Of a stretch of 11,633 bases of DNA, positions 7,001 through 11,633 are shown in pieces. Made by a program: the position numbers and the translations under genes. The notes below the pieces were generated by a model. The model was not told where the DNA came from and made no database searches. It saw only the letters and a program-made list of their open reading frames with translations. How positions within the stretch are numbered: the first letter of the stretch is position 1; each line of letters starts with the position of its first letter. The DNA is from JAGQTE01 sp964648005 (lineage in GTDB: Bacteria; Actinomycetota; Acidimicrobiia; Acidimicrobiales; Acidimicrobilacustridaceae): assembly GCA_964648005.1 (NCBI GenBank), contig CAZYKR010000136.1:1-11633 (forward strand). Reading direction: 5' to 3'.

Positions 7001-7989
7001 CCGATGGCGTGTCGGCGGTGATGCTCAACGTCACGATCACCGGGCCGACGGCGCCGACCCACCTGACGGTGTGGCCGACCGGGCAGACGATGCCCACGGC
7101 CAGCAGCCTCAACGCCACGAGCGGCCAGACCGTCGCCAACCTGGTGTTGGCCACCGTCGGCGCAGGCGGCAAGGTCTCGATCTTCAACAACAGCGGCTCG
7201 GCACACGTGGTGGTCGACGTCGTCGGCTGGGTCGATCGGGACCTGTCCGGCAGTCGCTACACCAGCCTCTCGCCGGCGCGCATCGTCGACTCGCGCGACG
7301 GCACCGGCGGCCCTGCGACACCGTTCGGTGCGGCCGAGGCACGCGACCTCCAAGTGACGGGCGTGGGTGGCGTACCGGCGTCGGGCGTGACAGCGGTGGT
7401 GGTGAACGTGACCGTGACGGCACCAACGGATGCCACCCACCTGACGGTGTGGCCGGCAGGCCAGGCCATGCCCACGGCGTCGAACCTCAACGCGCCCGCC
7501 GGTGCGACGGTGCCGAACCTGGTGGTGGCAGCGGTGGGCGCGGGCGGCAAGGTCTCGATCTTCAACAACGCCGGGTCGGCGCACGTGATCGTCGACGTCG
7601 TCGGCTACTACTCGCCCGGCGGCGGGCTGCACATGGGCATGGTGCCGACGCGCATCGTCGACACCCGCGACGGCACCGGCGGGACGAGCGGCCCGTTCGG
7701 ACCGGAAGAGACCCGGGACCTCACCGTCGCCGGCGTCGGCGGTGTCCCGGCATCGGGCGTGTCGGCGGTCGTGCTCAACGTGACGGTGACCGGGCCGACG
7801 GCGGCGTCGCACGTGACCGTGTGGCCAGCCGGGCAGGTACGCCCGAACGCGTCGAACCTAAACGTGGCGCCCGGCCAGACGGTGCCGAACATGGTCGTCG
7901 CTCGCGTGGGCCCGAACGGCAAGATCTCGGTGTTCAACAACAGTGGCAGCCTGCACCTGATCATCGACGTGGTCGGGTACGTCTCGTGA
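4045..7989 (+). CDS. Secreted modular M23 (LytM) peptidase with propeller-like repeats, two FN3 domains and surface repeats
   Basis: The protein has 1314 residues. After Arg-rich residues 8-13, a hydrophobic core (16-31) and an Ala/Pro linker indicate Sec export. The M23 peptidoglycan endopeptidase domain spans about 70-212: GHHSYPALDVG (H93, D99), RYLHLS (H158) and the HxH motif PHLHYDEQ (H189, H191), so the zinc site looks intact. Residues 243-482 are six 40-residue units with DGDG-type loops; 501-750 are about six less regular units with the signature VFRPxTGxW. Both resemble FG-GAP/VCBS calcium-binding propeller blades. Two fibronectin III domains follow (about 756-850 and 853-945), then three 116-121-residue beta-rich repeats (949-1064, 1071-1190, 1194-1314). 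It likely cleaves cell-wall peptides at the surface, the other modules binding or displaying it. GTG 4045 places the signal peptide correctly. The end overlaps the LCP gene by 4 nt, implying coupled translation and a shared wall-building role. Confidence 0.9.
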   Translation: MPDAVAPRRRRPRSTLTLVLALVAALSVVLPAQPAPATPAQPPAADDPAAAVAFAAPAAAETADAVPFTGTEELWCTMQNPGANNFCINAGHHSYPALDVGMATGDTVRAAGPGTVIDLNTTCPSTSSGSSPDMSCSSGRGRFVAIAHADGRVSRYLHLSSVSVAMNQVVSRGQVIGAAGNSGSASAPHLHYDEQKPYGTLVDPGPMVALVNGVTKTYPNDLGYTSWWVTPYGTLLRNDGYSKPVPFGDFSGDGTGDPAVYDTRTGAWQVLGSTLATLGGPGQVPVPGDYSGAGPSVPATYQSATGTWRVQGAGNVVLGGPGQVPVPGDFDGDGATERAVYVTATGQWKVEGAANVTLGGPGQVPVPGDYDGDGVDERATYEPRTGIWRVEGAADTTFGGAGQIAVPADYTGDGLVERATYAPDTGAWRVQGVSDVVLGGPGEVPVPADFSGDGVVERATYVPSGGLWRIEGVGTVGLGGPAKVPVTGPLPWITWSVATKATASSDVDADARGDAGAWRASSGQWLRFAQSPVTFGADGDVALLGDLDGDGVADRTVFRPSLGIWFTQASGFLPFVVASVQPTDEPVLADTDGDGVDEPMIFRPATGRLIRIGGATEPIGTAGDVAVWGDRDGDGRDEVGVFRPSTGEWRFPGESPVAFGQQGDVPLLVDVDGDLRDDRVLYRPDAGVWFIGIDGWWPVAFGQPGDVPVAVDTDGDLRADLGVFRPATGEYLAFGAGVVAIGQAGDVPVPRSSGAAPVPAAAPSGVTAQPGDGAAVVSWSPPAANGGSPVIGYRVEAQPGGVTADVPAGATATTLAGLTNGVQYDITVEARTVAGLGDASAPAARVVPALSATVPGAPTGVTALPSNQSATVLWTPPSAVGGGPITGYTVTASPGGAHVDVGAGQTAAVVDGLSNGTTYTFTVRAVNAFGPGAPSAASNAVTPPGAGGGMHPLTPSRLLDTRDGAGPFGAGEARALDVTGVGGVPADGVSAVMLNVTITGPTAPTHLTVWPTGQTMPTASSLNATSGQTVANLVLATVGAGGKVSIFNNSGSAHVVVDVVGWVDRDLSGSRYTSLSPARIVDSRDGTGGPATPFGAAEARDLQVTGVGGVPASGVTAVVVNVTVTAPTDATHLTVWPAGQAMPTASNLNAPAGATVPNLVVAAVGAGGKVSIFNNAGSAHVIVDVVGYYSPGGGLHMGMVPTRIVDTRDGTGGTSGPFGPEETRDLTVAGVGGVPASGVSAVVLNVTVTGPTAASHVTVWPAGQVRPNASNLNVAPGQTVPNMVVARVGPNGKISVFNNSGSLHLIIDVVGYVS
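4771..5490 (+). repeat. Six tandem 120-bp coding repeats (first propeller-like block)
   Basis: Six units of exactly 40 codons run in frame inside the M23 gene. Each has the pattern PGQVPVPGDYDGDG, ERATY, then TGxWRVEGAxxxxLGG. The motif GQVPVPGD recurs at residues 282, 322 and 362, with variants at 402 and 442. There are no indels between units, which suggests recent internal duplication or strong structural constraint. Six blades could close one beta-propeller. Confidence 0.85.
5545..6294 (+). repeat. Second, more diverged block of about six propeller-like repeats
   Basis: Residues 501-750 of the M23 protein contain about six units of 38-44 residues with D-x-DGDG or DGDL loops, then VFRPxTGxW, then an FGxxGDV stretch. 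They clearly belong to the same blade family as the upstream block but differ in signature and spacing, so the two blocks probably expanded separately and may form two propellers. Confidence 0.75.
6889..7986 (+). repeat. Three tandem copies of an actinobacterial surface repeat
   Basis: Three units of 116-121 codons each start with PSRLLDTRDG or a variant, followed by GVGGVPASGVSAVVLNVTVT, LTVWPAGQ, ASNLN, GQTVPNLVVA, GKVSIFNN and end HVIVDVVGYY. Copies 1 and 2 share a run of 27 identical nucleotides (7165-7191 and 7543-7569). Similar repeats are common at the ends of secreted proteins in Acidimicrobiia and Streptomyces. The function is not established as far as I know; attachment to the cell surface is an inference. 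Confidence 0.82.
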
Positions 7990-9272
7990 CCCAGCCGCGC
8001 ATCGCCTCCACGCGCCGCCCCTTCAACCGACACGTGCACATCGAGGCCTCGGGGCGCGTGCTCGAAGGCGCTGCCGCCGTGGCCGCGGCGGCTCCGGTCG
8101 TCGCCGCACAGGCGCCTGCTCCCGCGCCGCCTGCGCCCGCGCCGCCGAGCGGCAATCGAAAGGTCGTGATCCAGGGCGATCTCGCTGCGCCCGCGCCACG
8201 GCCGTCGCCTTCGCCGGCGCCTCGATCTACGCCGAGGCCGCCGTCACCGCCGGCTCCGTCGCCGGCACCCGTGCGTCAGGCACCGGCGCGGCCGCAGCCG
8301 ACGAAGGCGCGGCGGCCGAAGGTGCCGGCGAGCAGATGGGTGAAGCGGATCGCGGTGGCGGCCCTCGTCGGGATCGTGCTGCTCGTCGTCGGCGGTCTGG
8401 GCGTGGGCTGGTGGGCGTTCAACAAGATCGAGAAGGTCGAGGTGGCCGACGTCCTGTCGCCGCCGTCGCCGAACGGCATGAACATCCTGGTCGTCGGGAC
8501 CGACTCGCGCGAGGGGATCGAGGCCGACGCCGAGAACGCCGACGCCTTCCTCGGGGGCGGCTTCTCCGACGCCGGGCCGTCACGCACCGACACGATGATG
8601 ATCCTGCGCATCGACGACGACGGCCAGACCCTGCTGTCGATCCCGCGCGACCTGTGGGTGCGCAACCCGGTCACCGGCGAGAACGGCCGCATCAACGCCG
8701 TGTACCAGTCGGGGCGCCCGGCGCTGATCCAGGCGGTGCAGGGACTGGGCATCCCCGTGCACCACTACATGGAGATCAACTTCGTGAGCTTCGCCGGGCT
8801 CGTCGACGCCGTCGGTGGCATCGAGATCGACTTCCCGCATCCGGCGCGTGACACCAACTCCGGGCTCGACGTGCCCGAGGCCGGGACCCGGACGCTCGAC
8901 GGTGTCGAGGCCCTGGCCTACGTGCGGTCGCGCTACTACACCGAGCTCATCGACGGCGAGTGGGTCTCGGATCCGACGGCCGACCTCGGCCGGGTCACCC
9001 GGCAGCGCGCCTTCGTCAGCGCGCTGCTCCGCAAGGTCGCGGGCACGAAGAACCCGTTCACCGCCCTGTCGCTCGCCCAGACCCTCGGTGACAGCGCCGG
9101 ACTCAAGCTCGACGACGCCTTGTCGTACCCCGAGGCCTTGGGGCTGGGATGGCAGCTGCGGTCCTTCGACCCGGCATCCGAGACGCTGCCCGTGGTGGGG
9201 GTCAACCGCGGCGGCGCGTCGACGCTCGATCTGGGCCCGGGCGCCGACGCGGTCATCGCCCAGTTCCAGTGA
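7986..9272 (+). CDS. LCP (LytR-CpsA-Psr) family envelope ligase
   Basis: The protein has 428 residues. Residues 1-118 are a cytoplasmic, Ala/Pro-rich arm ending in basic residues; 122-144 are one transmembrane helix (VAALVGIVLLVVGGLGVGWW); about 164-352 are the extracellular LCP domain. Conserved residues seen are GTDSR (D173, R175), SRTDTM (R200, D202), SIPRDLWV (R221, D222), the ALAYVRSRY strand (R314, R316) and DLGRVTRQRAF (R336, R339, Q340). LCP enzymes move glycopolymers such as teichoic acid, arabinogalactan or capsule from a polyprenyl-pyrophosphate carrier to peptidoglycan. No separate LytR_C domain follows the catalytic part. The open frame extends far upstream inside the M23 gene, but GTG 7986 overlapping the M23 stop (GTGA) is the sensible start and implies translational coupling. 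The cytoplasmic arm carries a repeated NRxVxI(E/Q) motif (14-20 and 57-63). Confidence 0.9.
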   Translation: MTQPRIASTRRPFNRHVHIEASGRVLEGAAAVAAAAPVVAAQAPAPAPPAPAPPSGNRKVVIQGDLAAPAPRPSPSPAPRSTPRPPSPPAPSPAPVRQAPARPQPTKARRPKVPASRWVKRIAVAALVGIVLLVVGGLGVGWWAFNKIEKVEVADVLSPPSPNGMNILVVGTDSREGIEADAENADAFLGGGFSDAGPSRTDTMMILRIDDDGQTLLSIPRDLWVRNPVTGENGRINAVYQSGRPALIQAVQGLGIPVHHYMEINFVSFAGLVDAVGGIEIDFPHPARDTNSGLDVPEAGTRTLDGVEALAYVRSRYYTELIDGEWVSDPTADLGRVTRQRAFVSALLRKVAGTKNPFTALSLAQTLGDSAGLKLDDALSYPEALGLGWQLRSFDPASETLPVVGVNRGGASTLDLGPGADAVIAQFQ

Positions 9273-9276
9273 TCGC

Positions 9277-10158
9277 TCAACGCAACCAGCGGTCCCACCA
9301 TCCGGCGGCCGCCTGGCTGGAGATGCCGAACCCGGGGCCGTAGACGTCGAAGTGCCCGCCGTCGAGCTCGATGAGCTCGCCGAGGTCACCCATCTCGACG
9401 CGGGCCCGTCCCACGAATTCGAACGGCGAGAGCACGTCGTGGCGAGCCGCGATCAGCAGCACGGGCGCGGCGACCTGCGCTGCGAGGTCGATCGGTCGGT
9501 AGTCGAAGAGCCGGGCGATCGATCGCAACGTCACCTCGTTGCGCCAGCTCGGCGCCTCCGTCGCCTGCGCCGTGAACCAGGCAAACGAGTCGGGGTCGGG
9601 GGAGAGCGCACCGAACCCTTCGGGATCGTCGGTGACCACCGGGATGGCGATCGGATCCTCGCCCCGTGCTCGAGCGGCGTCGTCGACGGCCAGGATCTCG
9701 AGCAGCTCGTCCGGCGGCCGCTCGGCCGGCGGGCAGACGTAGGGCACCTGTGCCACCGCAGCGCGCACGCGATCGTCCGTGGCGGCGAGGACGACGGTGT
9801 GGCCGCCCGAGAAGCTGCTGCCCCACACGCCGATGCGGTCGGCGTCGATGCCCGCCTGGCCTTGGACCCAGGTGATGGCGTCGCGATAGGCGCGGAGCTG
9901 GCGCTCGGGGTTCACCTCCTGGCGGGGCGTCCCCCCGCTGGCGCCGAAGCACGGGTGATCGAACACGACGACAGCGGTGCCCTCGGCCGCGAAGACCTCG
10001 GCGTACGCCGCCAGCCCCATCTCCTTGACGGCCGAGAAGCCGTGGGCCATGACGACGGCCGGTGCCTCGCCGGGCACGTCGGGGCGGTAGAGCCAGCCGC
10101 GCAGGGGGTTGTCCTCCGACACGATGGTGATGTCGGTGCGGACGAACCCGCCCGTCAT
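9277..10158 (-). CDS. Alpha/beta hydrolase (dienelactone-hydrolase/Xaa-Pro-peptidase-like)
   Basis: The protein has 293 residues without a signal peptide, so it is probably cytoplasmic. GWLYRPDVPGEAPAVVMAHGF (21-41) gives beta strands and the oxyanion HGF. VFDHPCFGASGG (65-76) is the familiar D-x-x-G-x-G-x-S-G type loop. The nucleophile elbow WGSSFSGGH gives Ser115, AARHDVLSP gives Asp241 and DGGHFDVY gives His269, a complete triad. Residues 143-215 form a cap insertion. The family hydrolyses esters, amides or lactones; the substrate cannot be named. The open frame extends upstream to 10335, but ATG 10158 overlaps the stop of the 75-residue gene (ATGA) and starts just before the domain, so translation is probably coupled to that gene. 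Its stop lies 4 bp from the LCP stop, tail to tail. Confidence 0.88.
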   Translation of the reverse strand: MTGGFVRTDITIVSEDNPLRGWLYRPDVPGEAPAVVMAHGFSAVKEMGLAAYAEVFAAEGTAVVVFDHPCFGASGGTPRQEVNPERQLRAYRDAITWVQGQAGIDADRIGVWGSSFSGGHTVVLAATDDRVRAAVAQVPYVCPPAERPPDELLEILAVDDAARARGEDPIAIPVVTDDPEGFGALSPDPDSFAWFTAQATEAPSWRNEVTLRSIARLFDYRPIDLAAQVAAPVLLIAARHDVLSPFEFVGRARVEMGDLGELIELDGGHFDVYGPGFGISSQAAAGWWDRWLR

Positions 10159-10382
10159 GAGACCTGGGCCATCTTGTACAGCTCGATCTCGGTGATCGGC
10201 CCGTAGTACTCGTCGCCGGTGTCGTTGAAGAAGTGGTACATCCACATGCCCAGGTCCGGATGGGTGGCGTTGCCCTGCTCGTCGACCATGGTGAACGGCT
10301 CGACCGAGAACGAGTTGCGTTCGACGGTGATCCACTCGCTGTGGATCACGACGCGCGAGATGCGATGGAGCTCGATGGGCAC
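10155..10382 (-). CDS. Small conserved-looking protein of unknown function, 75 aa
   Basis: I do not recognise this protein. It is 75 residues, soluble and acidic toward the end, with alternating beta-type segments (ELHRISRVVIHSEWITV, 4-20) and an aromatic-rich middle (GMWMYHFFNDTGDEYYGP, 45-62), followed by ITEIELYKMAQVS. There is no membrane segment or Cys cluster. The start is GTG 10382, set by AGGAGG 4 nt upstream; the frame stays open to 10571 but without comparable support, and an upstream start would run over the divergent DUF4031 gene. Its stop overlaps the hydrolase start by ATGA, so it is the first gene of a two-gene operon and may assist or be co-regulated with that enzyme. The strong Shine-Dalgarno and the coupling argue that it is a real gene. 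Confidence 0.72.
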   Translation of the reverse strand: MPIELHRISRVVIHSEWITVERNSFSVEPFTMVDEQGNATHPDLGMWMYHFFNDTGDEYYGPITEIELYKMAQVS

Positions 10383-10386
10383 GACC

Positions 10387-10392
10387 CCTCCT
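10387..10392 (-). promoter_or_regulatory. Shine-Dalgarno of the 75-aa gene
   Basis: AGGAGG on the minus strand lies 4 nt before GTG 10382. Together with the amidohydrolase site it is one of two strong ribosome-binding sites in the window, and it decides this start. Confidence 0.65.
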
Positions 10393-10444
10393 AGGGCTCG
10401 GTCGACGATCCGGTGCCGGTGGATCGCCTCGGACCCTGCGACGC

Positions 10445-10450
10445 TAGCCT
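10445..10450 (+). promoter_or_regulatory. Putative leaderless -10 box of the DUF4031 gene
   Basis: TAGCCT lies 8 nt before GTG 10459 with no Shine-Dalgarno between. It sits in the 76-bp divergent gap (10383-10458) shared with the 75-aa gene and overlaps a GCTAGC hexamer, one of four CTAG sites in the window. Confidence 0.5.
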
Positions 10451-10458
10451 CGCTGCCC

Positions 10459-10731
10459 GTGCCGGTGATGGTGGACGAGGCCGTGTGGCCGTGGCGAGGC
10501 CGCCGGTGGGCCCACCTGGCGAGCGACTCGAGCCTGGCGGAGCTCCACGAGTTCGCGGCGCGCCTGGGCATCCCGCCGCGTGCCTTCCAAGGCGATCACT
10601 ACGACGTCACCGCCGAGCTGCGCCAGCACGCGCTCGACCTCGGCGCCGAGGCCGTCCCGGCACGCCAGCTCGTGCGACGGCTCCGTCAGGCCGGGCTGCG
10701 TCGGCGTCACGCTCCTAGGATCGAGCCATGA
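10459..10731 (+). CDS. DUF4031 domain-containing protein, 90 aa
   Basis: The protein matches the small actinobacterial DUF4031 family over almost its whole length. It begins VDEAVWPWRGRRWAHLASD (5-23), continues ELHEFAARLGIPPRAFQGDHY (29-48) and ends ARQLVRRLRQAGLRRR (68-83). The W-P-W-R-G-R-R-W-AHL and FQGDHYD blocks are the family hallmarks. The family function is not known; it is a soluble basic protein. I chose GTG 10459 because it gives the usual few residues before VDEAVW and stands 8 nt from a TAGCCT box; ATG 10468 is a weaker alternative. The frame is open upstream to 10219 but that part overlaps the divergent gene. The stop codon overlaps the dehydrogenase start (ATGA), so the two are probably translated together. 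Confidence 0.85.
   Translation: MPVMVDEAVWPWRGRRWAHLASDSSLAELHEFAARLGIPPRAFQGDHYDVTAELRQHALDLGAEAVPARQLVRRLRQAGLRRRHAPRIEP
10716..10721 (+). promoter_or_regulatory. Putative internal leaderless -10 box of the SDR gene
   Basis: TAGGAT lies 6 nt before ATG 10728, within the last codons of the DUF4031 gene. It matches TANNNT and has the geometry of a leaderless promoter, so the dehydrogenase may be made both from read-through and from its own transcript. Confidence 0.5.
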
Positions 10732-11516
10732 CGAGCACTTCGGAGTTGTCGGGGCGGGTCGCGGTGGTGACGGGTGGCGGATCGGGGCTCGGCGCAGCGT
10801 CGGCCCGGGCGCTGGCCGCAGCCGGTGCCACGGTGGTGGTGGCGGACCTCGATGGGGCCGCCGCGGCGAGTGTGGCCGAGGCGGTGGTGGCCGAGGGCGG
10901 CGTGGCGTCGTCGCTGGGCGTGGACGTCGCCGACGCCGCAGCCTGCGCCGAGCTCATGGACACGGCGGTCGAGCGCCACGGCGGCCTGCACATCCTCCAC
11001 AACAGCGCCGGCGTGGCGTGGCCGGGACGCGACGGCTTCAGCGGTGACATGGACGCCGCCGTGTGGGATCAGGTGATCGGCATCAACCTGTCGGGCACCT
11101 TCTACTGCTGCCGATCGGCCATGGCGCACCTGGCCGCGTCGGGCGGCGGCTCGATCATCAACACCGCCTCGTCGATGGCGCACCTGCCCCTCGGCATGCT
11201 CGACGCCTACGCCGCCTCCAAGGGCGGGGTGGCGATGCTGACGCGCTCGATGGCGTCGGGTGCCGGGCGGTTGGGCGTGCGGGTGAACGCCATCAGCCCC
11301 GGTTACGTCGACACCCCCATGAACGCCCTGATCTGGCAGACGCCGCAGTTGCACGACGCCTTCGCCCAGGGACATGCCACCGGGCTGCAGACGGCCGAGG
11401 AGATCGCCGAGGTCGTGGTCTTCCTGGCGTCGGACGCCTCACGCAGCTTCACCGGCGCCGTGCTCACCTGTGATCGAGGATGGACGGCGTTCAAGCGACC
11501 CGAGGCCCTGGGCTGA
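10728..11516 (+). CDS. Short-chain dehydrogenase/reductase (SDR, classical)
   Basis: The protein has 262 residues, the standard classical SDR size, and is a cytoplasmic NAD(P)-dependent oxidoreductase. VAVVTGGGSGLGAASA (11-26) is the Gly-rich cofactor loop. D40 at the end of the second strand favours NAD(H) over NADP(H). HNSAGVA (91-97) is the NNAG motif with Ser for the second Asn. N120, S148, Y161 and K165 (YAASK) form the catalytic tetrad. NAISPGYVDTPM (187-198) and the C-terminal VLTCDRGWTAF (245-255) complete the fold. Substrate specificity cannot be read from sequence. The ATG overlaps the DUF4031 stop by 4 nt, and a TAGGAT box 6 nt upstream may supply its own promoter. A further frame starts 2 nt after the stop, so this is the middle gene of an operon that continues beyond the window. 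Confidence 0.93.
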   Translation: MTSTSELSGRVAVVTGGGSGLGAASARALAAAGATVVVADLDGAAAASVAEAVVAEGGVASSLGVDVADAAACAELMDTAVERHGGLHILHNSAGVAWPGRDGFSGDMDAAVWDQVIGINLSGTFYCCRSAMAHLAASGGGSIINTASSMAHLPLGMLDAYAASKGGVAMLTRSMASGAGRLGVRVNAISPGYVDTPMNALIWQTPQLHDAFAQGHATGLQTAEEIAEVVVFLASDASRSFTGAVLTCDRGWTAFKRPEALG

Positions 11517-11518
11517 CG

Positions 11519-11633
11519 GTGGGTCGCCGACCCGATCCGCTCGCCGATCGGCGGGTCACCCCGCTGTGGCTGTCGCACCACTGGCCCGAGGACTACGACC
11601 GCTGCGTCCTGATCGGTCGGCGGCACGTCTGTC
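11519..11633 (+). CDS. N-terminus of a His/Cys-containing protein, possibly DUF2085-like, cut by window edge
   Basis: An open frame of 38 codons runs off the right edge: PLWLSHHWPEDYDRCV (residues 15-30), then IGRRHVC. The pattern SHH, RC and HVC resembles the start of small membrane proteins with a Cys/His metal-binding motif (DUF2085-like); this is a tentative likeness from a fragment. The GTG at 11519 is 2 nt after the dehydrogenase stop, which suggests the same operon. An in-frame ATG at 11480, preceded by GAGG and overlapping the dehydrogenase end by 37 bp, is an alternative start. Confidence 0.5.
   Translation, partial: MGRRPDPLADRRVTPLWLSHHWPEDYDRCVLIGRRHVC

Noticed and set aside
6378..7985. 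Upstream extension of the LCP frame inside the M23 gene
   Set aside because: The extension is an alternate-frame reading of FN3 and surface repeats, rich in Arg. GTGA overlap at 7986 gives a natural start.
8090..8335. Low-complexity C-rich tract considered as intergenic or regulatory
   Set aside because: It encodes the Ala/Pro-rich cytoplasmic arm of the LCP protein in an uninterrupted frame.
10407..10425. Inverted repeat GATCC-N9-GGATC between the divergent 75-aa and DUF4031 genes
   Set aside because: The arms are only 5 bp with mismatched flanks, which is expected by chance at this base composition. It could be an operator but there is no independent support.

Overview
The window is a very GC-rich, densely coded stretch of a bacterial chromosome. 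Several things point to an actinobacterium, most likely the class Acidimicrobiia (Ilumatobacter-like marine or freshwater lineages). These are the strong third-position GC, the frequent GTG starts, the TAGnnT boxes 6-8 nt upstream of starts (leaderless transcription), and a secreted protein ending in three copies of a surface repeat common in that class and in Streptomyces. The placement is an inference from sequence style and gene content, not from a marker gene.

Layout. (1) 1-1027, minus strand: a family-4-type glycosyltransferase that runs off the left edge. (2) 1130-2854, plus: an amidohydrolase of the N-acyl-D-amino-acid deacylase type. It is divergent from (1), with a 21-bp palindrome between them whose two arms each contain a -10-like hexamer. 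(3) 2903-9272, plus: a three-gene cell-envelope cluster of a lipoprotein alpha/beta hydrolase, a 1314-residue secreted M23 peptidase and an LCP (LytR-CpsA-Psr) membrane protein. The second gene starts 11 nt after the first and the third overlaps the second by GTGA. The M23 protein is a mosaic of peptidase, twelve propeller-like repeats, two fibronectin III domains and three C-terminal surface repeats. (4) 9277-10382, minus: a 75-residue unknown protein overlapping (ATGA) an alpha/beta hydrolase. This pair converges on the LCP gene with only 4 bp between the stop codons. (5) 10459-11633, plus: a DUF4031 protein, a short-chain dehydrogenase overlapping it by ATGA, and the first 38 residues of a His/Cys-containing protein cut by the right edge.

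The genes read as ordinary chromosomal housekeeping and accessory functions: envelope building and remodelling (glycosyltransferase, M23, LCP, lipoprotein) plus small-molecule hydrolysis and oxidation. I see no mobile element, CRISPR array, tRNA, rRNA or convincing defence system. The more interesting signals are the palindrome with overlapping divergent promoters, the repeated leaderless -10 geometry with CTAG found only there, the modular surface hydrolase coupled to an LCP ligase, an amidohydrolase that appears to lack two of its usual metal-binding histidines, and two small unknown proteins locked into operons by overlapping codons.
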